Source of the DNA: Pseudomonas sp. FP2196
GTDB lineage: Bacteria; Pseudomonadota; Gammaproteobacteria; Pseudomonadales; Pseudomonadaceae
Direction of reading: 5' to 3'
DNA length: 64,000 nt
Assembly (NCBI RefSeq): GCF_030687715.1
Contig: NZ_CP117445.1
Coordinates: 1,980,501 to 2,044,500, forward strand
Shown: positions 37,199 to 45,741 of the stretch, in pieces
Position numbering within the stretch: position 1 is the stretch's first letter
Layout: every line of letters starts with the position of its first letter
The notes under the pieces: generated by a model
What the model saw: the letters and a program-made list of their open reading frames with translations, nothing else
Told to the model about the DNA's origin: nothing
Databases searched by the model: none
Position numbers and translations under genes: made by a program

Positions 37199-37234
37199 CC
37201 GCCGCAAAATGCCAGCTGATGCTGGTTGCGGCGG
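37199..37234. other. Two-step hairpin between cmpX and sigX
   Basis: A 9-bp outer stem CCGCCGCAA/TTGCGGCGG encloses an inner stem CCAGC/GCTGG with a TGAT loop. It follows the cmpX stop by 24 bases and precedes the sigX TTG by 30. There is no T tract, so it could protect RNA or pause polymerase rather than terminate; function unknown. Confidence 0.6.
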
Positions 37235-37264
37235 ACATTGACCTGACTGTCGGCACGACTTGTT

Positions 37265-37855
37265 TTGAATAAAGCCCAATCGCTATCCACGCGCTACGAC
37301 CCCCGCGAGCTCTCTGATGAGGAGTTGGTCGCGCGCTCGCATACCGAGCTGTTTCACGTAACGCGCGCTTATGAAGAACTGATGCGGCGTTACCAGCGAA
37401 CATTATTTAACGTCTGCGCGAGATATCTTGGGAACGATCGCGATGCAGACGATGTCTGTCAGGAAGTCATGTTAAAGGTGCTGTACGGCCTGAAGAACTT
37501 CGAGGGGAAATCGAAGTTCAAAACGTGGCTCTACAGCATCACGTACAACGAATGTATTACGCAGTATCGGAAGGAACGGCGAAAGCGTCGCTTGATGGAC
37601 GCATTGAGTCTTGACCCCCTCGAAGAGGCGTCCGAAGAAAAGGCGCCGAAACCCGAGGAGAAGGGCGGGCTTGATCGCTGGCTGGTGTATGTGAACCCGA
37701 TTGACCGCGAAATTCTGGTGCTTCGATTTGTCGCAGAGCTTGAATTTCAGGAGATCGCAGACATCATGCACATGGGTTTGAGTGCGACAAAAATGCGTTA
37801 CAAACGTGCTCTAGATAAATTGCGTGAGAAATTTGCAGGCATTGCTGAAACTTAG
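37265..37855 (+). CDS. sigX: ECF sigma factor SigX
   Basis: 196 residues from a TTG start (NKAQSLSTRYDPRELSDEEL), as in other pseudomonads. Region 2 includes YLGNDRDADDVCQEVMLKV, with region 4 as LEFQEIADIMHMGLSATKMR. No anti-sigma gene follows, as known for SigX. It controls oprF and membrane lipid composition and responds to envelope stress. It lies 90 bases after cmpX with a hairpin between. Confidence 0.96.
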   Translation: MNKAQSLSTRYDPRELSDEELVARSHTELFHVTRAYEELMRRYQRTLFNVCARYLGNDRDADDVCQEVMLKVLYGLKNFEGKSKFKTWLYSITYNECITQYRKERRKRRLMDALSLDPLEEASEEKAPKPEEKGGLDRWLVYVNPIDREILVLRFVAELEFQEIADIMHMGLSATKMRYKRALDKLREKFAGIAET

Positions 37856-37881
37856 TTCAGCGCAAATATCTCTTACGTGTA

Positions 37882-37903
37882 GGCAAGTTCTGATAGACTT
37901 GCC
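37882..37903 (+). other. Hairpin in the sigX-oprF gap
   Basis: GGCAAGT-N8-ACTTGCC, perfect 7-bp arms, 27 bases after the sigX stop and 60 before the oprF start. It lacks a T run, so some readthrough from sigX into oprF is likely. This fits the known mix of readthrough and own-promoter transcription of oprF. Confidence 0.45.
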
Positions 37904-37962
37904 GCCGAGTTGTCCCCCGGTTTGCGGGACTGCTTCACAATCACCAGATGGGGATTTAACGG

Positions 37963-38997
37963 ATGAAACTGAAAAACACCTTGGGCTTGGCCATTGGTTC
38001 TCTGATTGCCGCCACTTCGTTCGGCGCTCTGGCACAAGGCCAAGGCGCAGTTGAAATCGAAGGCTTCGCAAAGAAAGAACAATTCGACAGCGCTCGTAAC
38101 TTCAAGAACAACGGCAACCTGTTCGGCGGCTCGATCGGTTACTTCCTGACCGACGACGTTGAACTGCGTCTGGGCTACGACGAAGTTCACAACGTACGTG
38201 CCGATGATGGCAAGAACGTCAAAGGCGCTAACACCGCTCTGGACGCTCTGTACCACTTCAACAACCCAGGCGACATGGTTCGTCCGTACGTTTCGGCCGG
38301 TTTCTCTGACCAGAGCATCGACCAGAACGGTTCGAACGGTCGCAACCGTTCCACCTTCGCCAACGTTGGCGCTGGTGCAAAACTGTACTTCACCGACAAC
38401 TTCTACGCCCGTGCCGGCGTTGAAGCTCAGTACAACATCGACCAGGGCGACACCGAGTGGGCTCCTAGCGTCGGTATCGGTGTGAACTTCGGTGGCGGCT
38501 CCAAGCCTGCTGCTGCTCCAGTTCCAGCACCAGCTGAAGTCTGCTCCGACAGCGACAACGATGGCGTTTGCGACAACGTTGACAAGTGCCCAGACACCCC
38601 AGCCAACGTAACTGTTGACGCTGACGGCTGCCCTGCAGTTGCTGAAGTTGTTCGTGTTGAGCTGGACGTCAAGTTCGACTTCGACAAGTCGGTTGTTAAG
38701 ACCAACAGCTACGGCGACATCAAGAACCTGGCTGACTTCATGAAGCAGTACCCATCCACCACCACTACTGTTGAAGGTCACACTGACTCCGTCGGTCCTG
38801 ACGCTTACAACCAGAAACTGTCCGAGCGTCGTGCAAACGCCGTTAAGCAAGTTCTGACCAACCAGTACGGTGTTGAATCGTCCCGCGTTCAGTCTGTTGG
38901 CTACGGCGAATCCCGCCCAGTTGCTGACAACAAAACTGAAGCTGGCCGTGCTGTTAACCGTCGCGTAGAAGCGCAGGTTGAAGCTCAAGCTAAGTAA
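37963..38997 (+). CDS. oprF: Major outer-membrane porin OprF
   Basis: 344 residues with a signal peptide (MKLKNTLGLAIGSLIAATSF...GALA, cleaved before QGQGAVEIEG). Residues 25-180 form the N-terminal eight-stranded barrel. A Pro-Ala linker (AAAPVPAPAEV) is followed by a thrombospondin-like loop with four Cys. The C-terminal OmpA-like domain binds peptidoglycan (VEGHTDSVGPDAYNQKLSER). It has strongly biased codon use (CTG, GGC, AAC), as expected for an abundant protein. Confidence 0.98.
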   Translation: MKLKNTLGLAIGSLIAATSFGALAQGQGAVEIEGFAKKEQFDSARNFKNNGNLFGGSIGYFLTDDVELRLGYDEVHNVRADDGKNVKGANTALDALYHFNNPGDMVRPYVSAGFSDQSIDQNGSNGRNRSTFANVGAGAKLYFTDNFYARAGVEAQYNIDQGDTEWAPSVGIGVNFGGGSKPAAAPVPAPAEVCSDSDNDGVCDNVDKCPDTPANVTVDADGCPAVAEVVRVELDVKFDFDKSVVKTNSYGDIKNLADFMKQYPSTTTTVEGHTDSVGPDAYNQKLSERRANAVKQVLTNQYGVESSRVQSVGYGESRPVADNKTEAGRAVNRRVEAQVEAQAK

Positions 38998-39014
38998 TTA
39001 GCTGCCGCTCTGAG

Positions 39015-39044
39015 AAAAGCCCGGCTTAGGCCGGGCTTTTCTTT
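39015..39044 (+). terminator. Strong intrinsic terminator of oprF
   Basis: Perfect 11-bp stem AAAAGCCCGGC/GCCGGGCTTTT with a 4-base loop, followed by CTTT, 17 bases after the oprF stop. The A-rich left arm means it could also act on cobA-side transcripts. Confidence 0.88.
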
Positions 39045-39067
39045 GTCTGCGATTTGGCCATTGGCAC

Positions 39068-39835
39068 CTACAAGGCACATGAGGTCTCAATGCAGGAGCT
39101 GCCGTAGGCTGCGATCTTTTGATCTTCTGCAACAGCAGCAACGGCTCCAATGACCAAAATCGCCGGGCTTCGCAATCCAAACACTCTCGAATCCTCTTCC
39201 ATAGCCAGCAGATCACTGCGGCACTCGCGCTGCTCTGGCAGGGACGCATTCTCGATCATCGCCACTGGCGTATCCGCCGCCATACCGCCCGACAATAGCT
39301 GGTTGCGAATTTCGCCAAGCTTGGCCACCCCCATGTAGATCACCAGTGTCGTGCCGCCCTGAGCCAGTGCCTGCCAGTTCAGTTGGCTGTCGTCCTGAGT
39401 GTGCGCGGTCACCAGCGTTACCCCGCGAGCGACGCCACGCAGCGTCAGGGGAATATCACATTGGGTTGCCCCGGCCAGTCCGGCGGTAATGCCGTTGACC
39501 AGCTCGACTTCGACGCCACGCTCACGCAACCACTGCGCCTCTTCGCCGCCACGGCCGAAGATGCACGGATCGCCGCCCTTGAGTCGCACCACACACTTAC
39601 CGTGGCGGGCGTAGCGCAGCATCAGCCGATGAATAAACGCCTGCGGTGTCGAACGACAACCGCCGCGTTTACCCACGGCAATGATGCGTGCGCCCGAGCA
39701 ATGCTCCAGTACCGCGTCATTGACCAGGTCATCAATCAGCACCACATCGGCTTCGCGCAAGGCACGCACCGCTTTGAGGGTCAGCAGTTCCGGATCACCC
39801 GGCCCTGCACCCACCAGCCAGACTTTTGCGTTCAT
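39068..39835 (-). CDS. cobA: Uroporphyrinogen-III C-methyltransferase (SUMT)
   Basis: 255 residues. It methylates uroporphyrinogen III twice to precorrin-2, the branch to siroheme and cobalamin. Motifs are VWLVGAGPGDPELLTLKA at the start, VRLKGGDPCIFGRGGEE, and VIYMGVAKL. It is last in the nitrate/nitrite cluster; NirB needs siroheme, which explains the linkage. The final 19 residues (EDQKIAAYGSSCIETSCAL) are read from a family-B intergenic repeat (39091-39126), so the tail is repeat-derived and probably dispensable. Confidence 0.94.
   Translation of the reverse strand: MNAKVWLVGAGPGDPELLTLKAVRALREADVVLIDDLVNDAVLEHCSGARIIAVGKRGGCRSTPQAFIHRLMLRYARHGKCVVRLKGGDPCIFGRGGEEAQWLRERGVEVELVNGITAGLAGATQCDIPLTLRGVARGVTLVTAHTQDDSQLNWQALAQGGTTLVIYMGVAKLGEIRNQLLSGGMAADTPVAMIENASLPEQRECRSDLLAMEEDSRVFGLRSPAILVIGAVAAVAEDQKIAAYGSSCIETSCAL
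39091..39126. repeat. Single family-B repeat overlapping the cobA 3' end
   Basis: TGCAGGAGCTGCCGTAGGCT followed by GCGATCTTTTGATCTT. It is unpaired, unlike most family-B copies in the window, and is read in-frame as the cobA tail. Confidence 0.8.
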
Positions 39836-39848
39836 GGTGTTTTCCTCA

Positions 39849-42563
39849 TCAGATGACGGCGGCTGGCTGCACGTCGGCGGCCAGCAAGCGCTTAATTTCC
39901 GGGACGCATGAGCCGCATTGCGTGCCGCAGCCCAGTTGGTTTTTCAAGCCCTGCAGATCCAGGCCCTGGCGAATGCCGGCGCAGACCGCGTTGAGGCTGA
40001 CGTTCTTGCAGTTACACAGGGTTTTATCCAAAGCCATCTGCGCCCCGGCACTGCCGGGCGGTGTACTCATTGGCGCCAGCAGCCAACGCCGCAGTTGTTC
40101 ATCCGCACGGCCTTCCAGCCACAACCCTTGCAGCCAATGCTGGGCGAGGGTTTCACCGGCCAATCGGATCGCAGTGATCCGGCCGTTTTCAATGCGCACG
40201 CGCTTGCCAATGGCCCGGCGTGGATCGTCGTAAGCCAATACCGGGCCGTCGATCAATGCCAGGCTTCGATCGATTTCACTGAGCAATTGCGCATTGGGTG
40301 CCTCGCTGCTGGCTGCGCGTATCAGCAATGCCGATCGTTCACGTCCGACAAGGCTGAGACTCACGTAGGAGAATGCCTCGCAGAGCGGTCGTAGCGTCTC
40401 GAAATGCCGTTGAACATCACCCTCGATCAGGGCGAAGAGCTGCCACGGCAGATTGACCGGCTCCAGGCGCACACCGCTGTGTTTGAGTTCCGGTTGTTTT
40501 GACAGTGGATCAAAGGCCGCCAGGGTGAGGCTGTTCACGCCGCCCTTGAGAAAGCGATCGCCCCAGTGCATCGGCAAAAACGCCTGACCTGGGCGCACGC
40601 TGTCATCGCTGGCAACTGCGACAATCACCGCGCCGCGACGGCTTTTCAGGTTGACCAGATCGCCCGGCTGCAAGCGATGCCGACGCAATTCGTCTGGATG
40701 CAGACTCAGCACCGCTTCGCTGACATGCCCGAACAGCTGCGCCGCCGTGCCGGTGCGGCTCATACCGTGCCATTGATCGCGCAGGCGGCCGGTGATCAAC
40801 GTCAATGGAAAGCGGGCGTCACGTTGTTCCTTGGCAGCGCGATACGGGTCGGCAATGAATTGCGCGCGGCCGTTGGCGGTCGGGAAAATGCCGTCTTCGT
40901 ACAGTCGTGGTGTGCCTTCGCGGGCGCCGACAGGGAAGGGCCATTGTTGCGGCCCGATCTCGTCGATCAGCCCATGGCTGATCCCGGACAAATCCAGATC
41001 ACGCCCGCGCGTCAGCCCTTTGAATTCATCGAACAGCTGCGCAGGTTGAGTAAACGTAAACAGGCTCGATTCAGCGGGGCGCAGACGTTTCTCCAGACGT
41101 TGTGCGAAATCCACCGTGATCGCCCAGTCTGGCCGCGCCTCACCCGGTGGAAGAATGGCTTTGCGCACGTGGGAAATGCGCCGCTCGGAATTGGTTACCG
41201 AGCCTTCTTTCTCGCCCCAACTGGCGGCGGGTAGCAGCAGATCGGCGAATGCTGCGGTTTCAGTGGTGCGAAAGGCTTCTTGCAGGACCACAAACGGGCA
41301 GGCCTCAAGCGCTGCGCGCACAGAATGTTGATCCGGCATCGATTGCGCAGGGTTGGTGCAGGCAATCCACAACGCCTTGATCTTGCCGTTGCGCACTTGC
41401 TCGAACAGTTCGATGGCGCTCAGCCCGGTACTTTCCGGCAACCGGTCAACGCCCCAATAAGCCGCCACTTCAGCGCGATGCTCAGGGTTGGCCGCATCAC
41501 GATGGCCGGGCAGCAAGTTGGACAAGCTGCCGGTTTCGCGCCCGCCCATGGCATTCGGCTGACCGGTGAGGGAGAAAGGTCCTGAGCCCGGGCGGCCGAT
41601 TTGTCCGGTCGCCAGATGCAGATTGATCAGTGCGCTGTTCTTCGCGCTGCCAGCGGTGGATTGATTCAGGCCCATGCACCACAGCGACAGGAAGCTCGGT
41701 GAAGTGCCCACCCATTCAGCGCATTGCTGCAATTGCTCGACACTGATCCCGCACAGTTGCGAAACCATCTGCGGGGTGTAATCGCGTACCAGGGTTTTCA
41801 GTTCTGCCAGGCCATCGGTGTGGGCCTTGATGAAGTCGCGGTCGATCCAGTCTTCCCACAACAACAGATGCAAAATCCCATGGAACAAAGCGACATCGGT
41901 GCCGGGCAATATCGCCAGATGCAGGTCCGCCAAGTCGCAGGTGTCGGTGCGCCGAGGATCGATGACGATGACTTTCATCTGCGGACGTTGGGATTTGGAC
42001 TCTTCCAGTCGACGAAAGAGTACCGGATGGGCGTAGGCCATGTTGCTGCCGACGATCATCACGCAATCGCTGAGTTCCAGATCCTCATAGCTGCACGGCG
42101 GCGCATCGGCGCCGAGGCTGCGTTTGTAGCCGACCACCGCCGACGACATGCACAGCCGTGAGTTGCTGTCGATGTTGTTGGTGCCGACCAGCGCCCGGGC
42201 GAGTTTGTTGAAGGCGTAGTAATCCTCGGTGAGCAATTGCCCGGAGATGTAGAACGCGACGCTGTCCGGGCCATGTTCGGCGATGGTTTCGGCGAACACA
42301 TTGGCGGCATGTTCCAGCGCGGTGTCCCAGTCAGTGCGGGTGCGCGCCAGTGCCTTGCCCAAACGCAGTTCCGGGTACAACGCGCGTGCGGCGAGGTCGC
42401 CGGTCAGGTGCAGAGTCGAGCCTTTGCTGCACAGTTTGCCGAAGTTGGCCGGATGCGCCGGATCGCCGCTGACGCCGAGGATGCGCTCGCCGTCATGCTC
42501 GATCAGTACGCCGCATCCGACTCCGCAGTAACAGCAGGTCGAGGCGGTCGTCTGGCGGTTCAT
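39849..42563 (-). CDS. nasC: Assimilatory nitrate reductase catalytic subunit
   Basis: 904 residues from the ATG complementary to 42561-42563 (MNRQTTASTCCYCGVGCG). It reduces nitrate to nitrite in the cytosol. N-terminal [4Fe-4S] cysteines are CCYCGVGCGVL and LCSKG, followed by the molybdopterin (bis-MGD) domains. A C-terminal BFD-like [2Fe-2S] domain is CNCKNVSLNAV...GCGTQCGSCVPEI. The start overlaps the nirD stop by one base (TGATG). Names for this gene vary between nasA and nasC in the literature. Confidence 0.95.
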   Translation of the reverse strand: MNRQTTASTCCYCGVGCGVLIEHDGERILGVSGDPAHPANFGKLCSKGSTLHLTGDLAARALYPELRLGKALARTRTDWDTALEHAANVFAETIAEHGPDSVAFYISGQLLTEDYYAFNKLARALVGTNNIDSNSRLCMSSAVVGYKRSLGADAPPCSYEDLELSDCVMIVGSNMAYAHPVLFRRLEESKSQRPQMKVIVIDPRRTDTCDLADLHLAILPGTDVALFHGILHLLLWEDWIDRDFIKAHTDGLAELKTLVRDYTPQMVSQLCGISVEQLQQCAEWVGTSPSFLSLWCMGLNQSTAGSAKNSALINLHLATGQIGRPGSGPFSLTGQPNAMGGRETGSLSNLLPGHRDAANPEHRAEVAAYWGVDRLPESTGLSAIELFEQVRNGKIKALWIACTNPAQSMPDQHSVRAALEACPFVVLQEAFRTTETAAFADLLLPAASWGEKEGSVTNSERRISHVRKAILPPGEARPDWAITVDFAQRLEKRLRPAESSLFTFTQPAQLFDEFKGLTRGRDLDLSGISHGLIDEIGPQQWPFPVGAREGTPRLYEDGIFPTANGRAQFIADPYRAAKEQRDARFPLTLITGRLRDQWHGMSRTGTAAQLFGHVSEAVLSLHPDELRRHRLQPGDLVNLKSRRGAVIVAVASDDSVRPGQAFLPMHWGDRFLKGGVNSLTLAAFDPLSKQPELKHSGVRLEPVNLPWQLFALIEGDVQRHFETLRPLCEAFSYVSLSLVGRERSALLIRAASSEAPNAQLLSEIDRSLALIDGPVLAYDDPRRAIGKRVRIENGRITAIRLAGETLAQHWLQGLWLEGRADEQLRRWLLAPMSTPPGSAGAQMALDKTLCNCKNVSLNAVCAGIRQGLDLQGLKNQLGCGTQCGSCVPEIKRLLAADVQPAAVI

Positions 42564-42880
42564 CAGATAGCTTCCCGCAGGGCCAGTTGCACGCGGCCAT
42601 TTTCGACCCGGGCAGGGTGGTGGTGCGCGCAACCGACGTCCGGTGCCTGAGCCTCGCCCGACTCCAGATCGATCTGCCAGTTATGCAGCGGGCAGGCCAC
42701 GCGTTTGCCGTAGATCAAGCCCTGTGACAATGGCCCGCCCTTATGTGGGCAGCGGTCGTCGAGGGCGAATACTTCATCGTCACTTGTACGAAAAATCGCG
42801 ATATCACCTTTCGGCCCGGCAATGATCCGCGAACCGAGGGCGTTGATGTCTTCCAGGGCACAGATATCGAGCCAGTTCAT
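42563..42880 (-). CDS. nirD: Nitrite reductase (NAD(P)H) small subunit
   Basis: 105 residues (MNWLDICALEDINALGSRII). Rieske-like fold with the segments DRCPHKGGPLS and CPLHNW; the CxH...CxxH pair present here would bind a [2Fe-2S] cluster, a feature lost in many NirD proteins. It overlaps the nirB stop by four bases (ATGA). It partners NirB in reducing nitrite to ammonium. Confidence 0.93.
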   Translation of the reverse strand: MNWLDICALEDINALGSRIIAGPKGDIAIFRTSDDEVFALDDRCPHKGGPLSQGLIYGKRVACPLHNWQIDLESGEAQAPDVGCAHHHPARVENGRVQLALREAI

Positions 42881-45330
42881 GCCGGCACCTCCAGGTTTTT
42901 CACGGGGATCACGTCGAATTCTTTCTTCAATTGCGGCTGCGCCAAGCGCTCTTTCCATGGGTCCTGCTCGAACGACAGGGAGAATTGCAGGCGCTCATTC
43001 AGCGTTTTGCGACGTTCCGGGTCTTCCAGCACGGCTTTCTTGATGTGCTCCATGCCGACCCGTTGCAGGTAGTGCACGGTGCGTTCGAGGTAGAACGCTT
43101 CTTCGCGGTAGAGCTGCAGGAACGCGCCGTTGTATTCGCGGACTTCCTCGGCGGTTTTCAGCTTGACGAAGAACTCGGCAACTTCGGTTTTGATCCCGCC
43201 GTTGCCGCCGATGTACATCTCCCAGCCGGAGTCGACGCCGATGATCCCTACGTCCTTGATCCCCGCTTCCGAGCAGTTGCGTGGGCAACCGGAGACGGCC
43301 AGTTTCACTTTGTGCGGCGACCACATGTTGAACAGGTCATGCTCAAGCTCAATGCCCAACTGCGTCGAATTCTGTGTGCCAAAGCGGCAGAACTCACTGC
43401 CGACGCAGGTCTTCACGGTGCGGATGGATTTGCCGTAGGCGTGGCCGGACGGCATGTCGAGATCTTTCCAGACGCCAGGCAGATCCTGCTTTTTGATGCC
43501 GAGCAAGTCGATCCGCTGGCCGCCGGTGACCTTGACCATCGGCACGTTGTACTTGTCGGCCACATCGGCAATTCGCCGCAGTTCTGAAGGATTGGTCACA
43601 CCGCCCCACATGCGCGGCACCACCGAATAAGTGCCATCCTTCTGGATGTTGGCGTGGGCACGTTCGTTGATCAGGCGTGATTGCGGATCGTCCTTGGCTT
43701 CGCCGGGCCAGGTGGAAATCAGGTAATAGTTGAGGGCCGGGCGGCACGTTGCGCAGCCGTTAGGCGTGCGCCAGTTGAGGTAACTCATGGTCCCGGCGAT
43801 GGTCAGCAGGTGCTGCTCGCGAATGGCCTGGCGAATCTGCCCGTGGTTGAGGTCGCTGCAACCGCAGATGGCTTTTTCGCTCTTCGGTTTGACGTCGGCC
43901 GCGCCGCCGACGGTGTTGATCAGGATCTGTTCGACCAGCCCGGCGCACGAGCCGCAGGAGCTGGCAGCCTTGGTGTGTTTCTTCACCTCATCGACGCTGA
44001 ACAGGCCGTGCTCTTGAATGGCTTTGACAATGGTGCCTTTGCACACGCCGTTGCAACCGCAGACTTCGGCGGTGTCAGCCATGACCATGGCTTTGTCCTG
44101 GCCTTGATGTCCTACATCGCCTAGAGCGTTTTCTCCAAACATCAAGTGATCGCGGATCTCGCCGATGGCGTGATTCTCACGGATTTGTCGGAAATACCAA
44201 CCGCCATCTGCCGTATCGCCGTACAGACAGGCGCCGACCAGCACGTCATCCTTGATCACCAGTTTTTTGTACACCCCGCCGATGGGATCGGAGAGGGTGA
44301 TGGTCTCGGTGCCTTCGCCGCCCATGAAGTCGCCGGCGGAAAACAGGTCGATGCCGGTGACTTTCAATTTGGTCGAGGTCACCGAGCCTTGGTAACGAGC
44401 AAAGCCTAATTGCGCGAGGTGGTTGGCGCAGACCTTGGCCTGTTCGAACAGCGGCGCGACCAGGCCGTAAGCAATGCCGCGATGGCTGGCGCATTCGCCG
44501 ATGGCATAGATCCGCGGGTCATAGGTTTGCAGGGTGTCGTTGACCAGAATCCCGCGATTGCACGGGATGCCGGCCTTTTCCGCCAGTTCGGTATTGGGGC
44601 GAATGCCGGCAGCCATTACCACCAGATCGGCGGGGATGATGTCGCCGTTCTTGAATTGCACCGAGCCGACCCGACCGTTGCCCGCGTCATGTAGGGCCTG
44701 GGTCTGCTCGCACAGGCGGAAGTGCAGGCCACGGGATTCGAGGGCGCTTTGCAGCAGTTGGCCGCTGGTTTTGTCGAGTTGGCGCTCCAGCAACCACTCG
44801 CCGAGATGCACCACGGTGACGTGCATGCCGCGCAGCATCAGGCCGTTGGCGGCTTCGAGGCCGAGCAGGCCGCCGCCGATGACGACGGCGTGCTTGTGGG
44901 TTTTCGCGGTGTCGATCATCGCCTGGGTGTCGGCGATGTCGCGGTAGCCGATCACGCCCTGCAGGGTGTTGCCGGGGATTGGCAGGATGAACGGCGTTGA
45001 ACCGGTAGCGATCAGCAGGCGATCGTATTCAGCCTCAGTGCCGTCTTCAGCGATCACCCGGCGTTTGACCCGGTCGATTTCCACCACTTTGCGGTTGAGC
45101 AGCAGCTTGATGTTGTTTTCCAGGTACCAGTCGAGGTCGTTGAGGACTATCTCCTCGAAGGTCTGTTCACCGGCCAGCACCGGCGACAGCAGGATGCGGT
45201 TGTAGTTGGTGTGCGGTTCGGCGCCGAAGACCGTGATGTCGTACAGCTCGTTACTCAGCTTGAGCAGTTCTTCCAGGGTTCGGACCCCGGCCATGCCATT
45301 GCCGATCATCACCAGTTTGAGTTTTTTCAT
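42877..45330 (-). CDS. nirB: Nitrite reductase (NAD(P)H) large subunit
   Basis: 817 residues from the ATG complementary to 45328-45330 (MKKLKLVMIGNGMAGVRTL), with a CCGGAGAA ribosome site. An FAD/NADH domain is followed by two BFD-like [2Fe-2S] segments (CGCNGVCKGT...CGSCAGL and CGCSDLNHGQI...CATCRPA). The siroheme/[4Fe-4S] domain has CVGSEFCRFG and VSGCPRNCSEAGI. The last residues are VIPVKNLEVPA. It is preceded by a leader with ANTAR-type hairpins and a sigma-54 promoter (see those entries). Confidence 0.96.
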   Translation of the reverse strand: MKKLKLVMIGNGMAGVRTLEELLKLSNELYDITVFGAEPHTNYNRILLSPVLAGEQTFEEIVLNDLDWYLENNIKLLLNRKVVEIDRVKRRVIAEDGTEAEYDRLLIATGSTPFILPIPGNTLQGVIGYRDIADTQAMIDTAKTHKHAVVIGGGLLGLEAANGLMLRGMHVTVVHLGEWLLERQLDKTSGQLLQSALESRGLHFRLCEQTQALHDAGNGRVGSVQFKNGDIIPADLVVMAAGIRPNTELAEKAGIPCNRGILVNDTLQTYDPRIYAIGECASHRGIAYGLVAPLFEQAKVCANHLAQLGFARYQGSVTSTKLKVTGIDLFSAGDFMGGEGTETITLSDPIGGVYKKLVIKDDVLVGACLYGDTADGGWYFRQIRENHAIGEIRDHLMFGENALGDVGHQGQDKAMVMADTAEVCGCNGVCKGTIVKAIQEHGLFSVDEVKKHTKAASSCGSCAGLVEQILINTVGGAADVKPKSEKAICGCSDLNHGQIRQAIREQHLLTIAGTMSYLNWRTPNGCATCRPALNYYLISTWPGEAKDDPQSRLINERAHANIQKDGTYSVVPRMWGGVTNPSELRRIADVADKYNVPMVKVTGGQRIDLLGIKKQDLPGVWKDLDMPSGHAYGKSIRTVKTCVGSEFCRFGTQNSTQLGIELEHDLFNMWSPHKVKLAVSGCPRNCSEAGIKDVGIIGVDSGWEMYIGGNGGIKTEVAEFFVKLKTAEEVREYNGAFLQLYREEAFYLERTVHYLQRVGMEHIKKAVLEDPERRKTLNERLQFSLSFEQDPWKERLAQPQLKKEFDVIPVKNLEVPA

Positions 45331-45401
45331 CAGGTTCTCCGGGGAGCTGCGGCTGGCCTCTTGTGGGCAGTCAGGCCTCGCTCGACAAATTTTGCGCAAA
45401 C

Positions 45402-45488
45402 AAAAAAAGGCGTCCCGCTAGTTGCCTAGCGAGGACGCCTTTGTCCTGGTCCCGTTCTCTCGGGAAGCGCAGCCTTCGTCGTTGAAGG
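45402..45488 (-). promoter_or_regulatory. ANTAR-type antitermination leader of nirB
   Basis: Read on the minus strand in transcription order. P1 (45473-45488): CCTTC-AACGAC-GAAGG. P2 (45450-45465): TCCCG-AGAGAA-CGGGA. Intrinsic terminator (45402-45442): stem AAAGGCGTCC...GGACGCCTTT with an inner CGCTAG/CTAGCG, then a T run. Both hairpin loops are six bases with A at position 1 and G at position 4, the known ANTAR-protein recognition rule. NasT, an ANTAR protein, is encoded nearby. Binding of both hairpins should allow readthrough into nirB when nitrate or nitrite is present. The P2/terminator spacing is tight, as expected for coupled folding. Confidence 0.85.
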
Positions 45489-45516
45489 TTGGGCTTTATG
45501 TGTGGTGAAAGGAGTA

Positions 45517-45535
45517 ATGCAGTGGTTGTGCCAAG
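45517..45535 (-). promoter_or_regulatory. Sigma-54 promoter of the nirB operon
   Basis: Minus strand: CTTGGCACAACCACTGCAT. GG and GC are separated by exactly 10 bases. The expected start point is about 20 bases before P1 of the leader. A weak NtrC-like dyad, GCACC-N5-GATGC (one mismatch), lies at 45588-45602. Confidence 0.7.
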
Positions 45536-45659
45536 TGGGTGAATAGCGAATTTATTGGGGTTTGGCGGATGTCTGTGGTGGTTTTTTGCACCGAATCGAT
45601 GCGGGTTGCTCGTTCGTGGAGCGTTCAGGCAGATGAATTTGTAGTGATTGGGAGGGCGT

Positions 45660-45728
45660 CATCGCGAGCAGGCTCACTCCTACAGGGGAATGCATTTCAA
45701 ATTGTAGGAGTGAGCCTGCTCGCGATGG
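45660..45728. repeat. Family-A REP pair
   Basis: Inverted copies of ATCGCGAGCAGGCTCACTCC with TACAGG, and the complement. It sits between the PP2C/kinase gene stop and the nirB promoter. The stretch 45536-45659 shows nothing else but the NtrC-like dyad. Confidence 0.85.
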
Positions 45729-45741
45729 TCGCGACGCGGTG

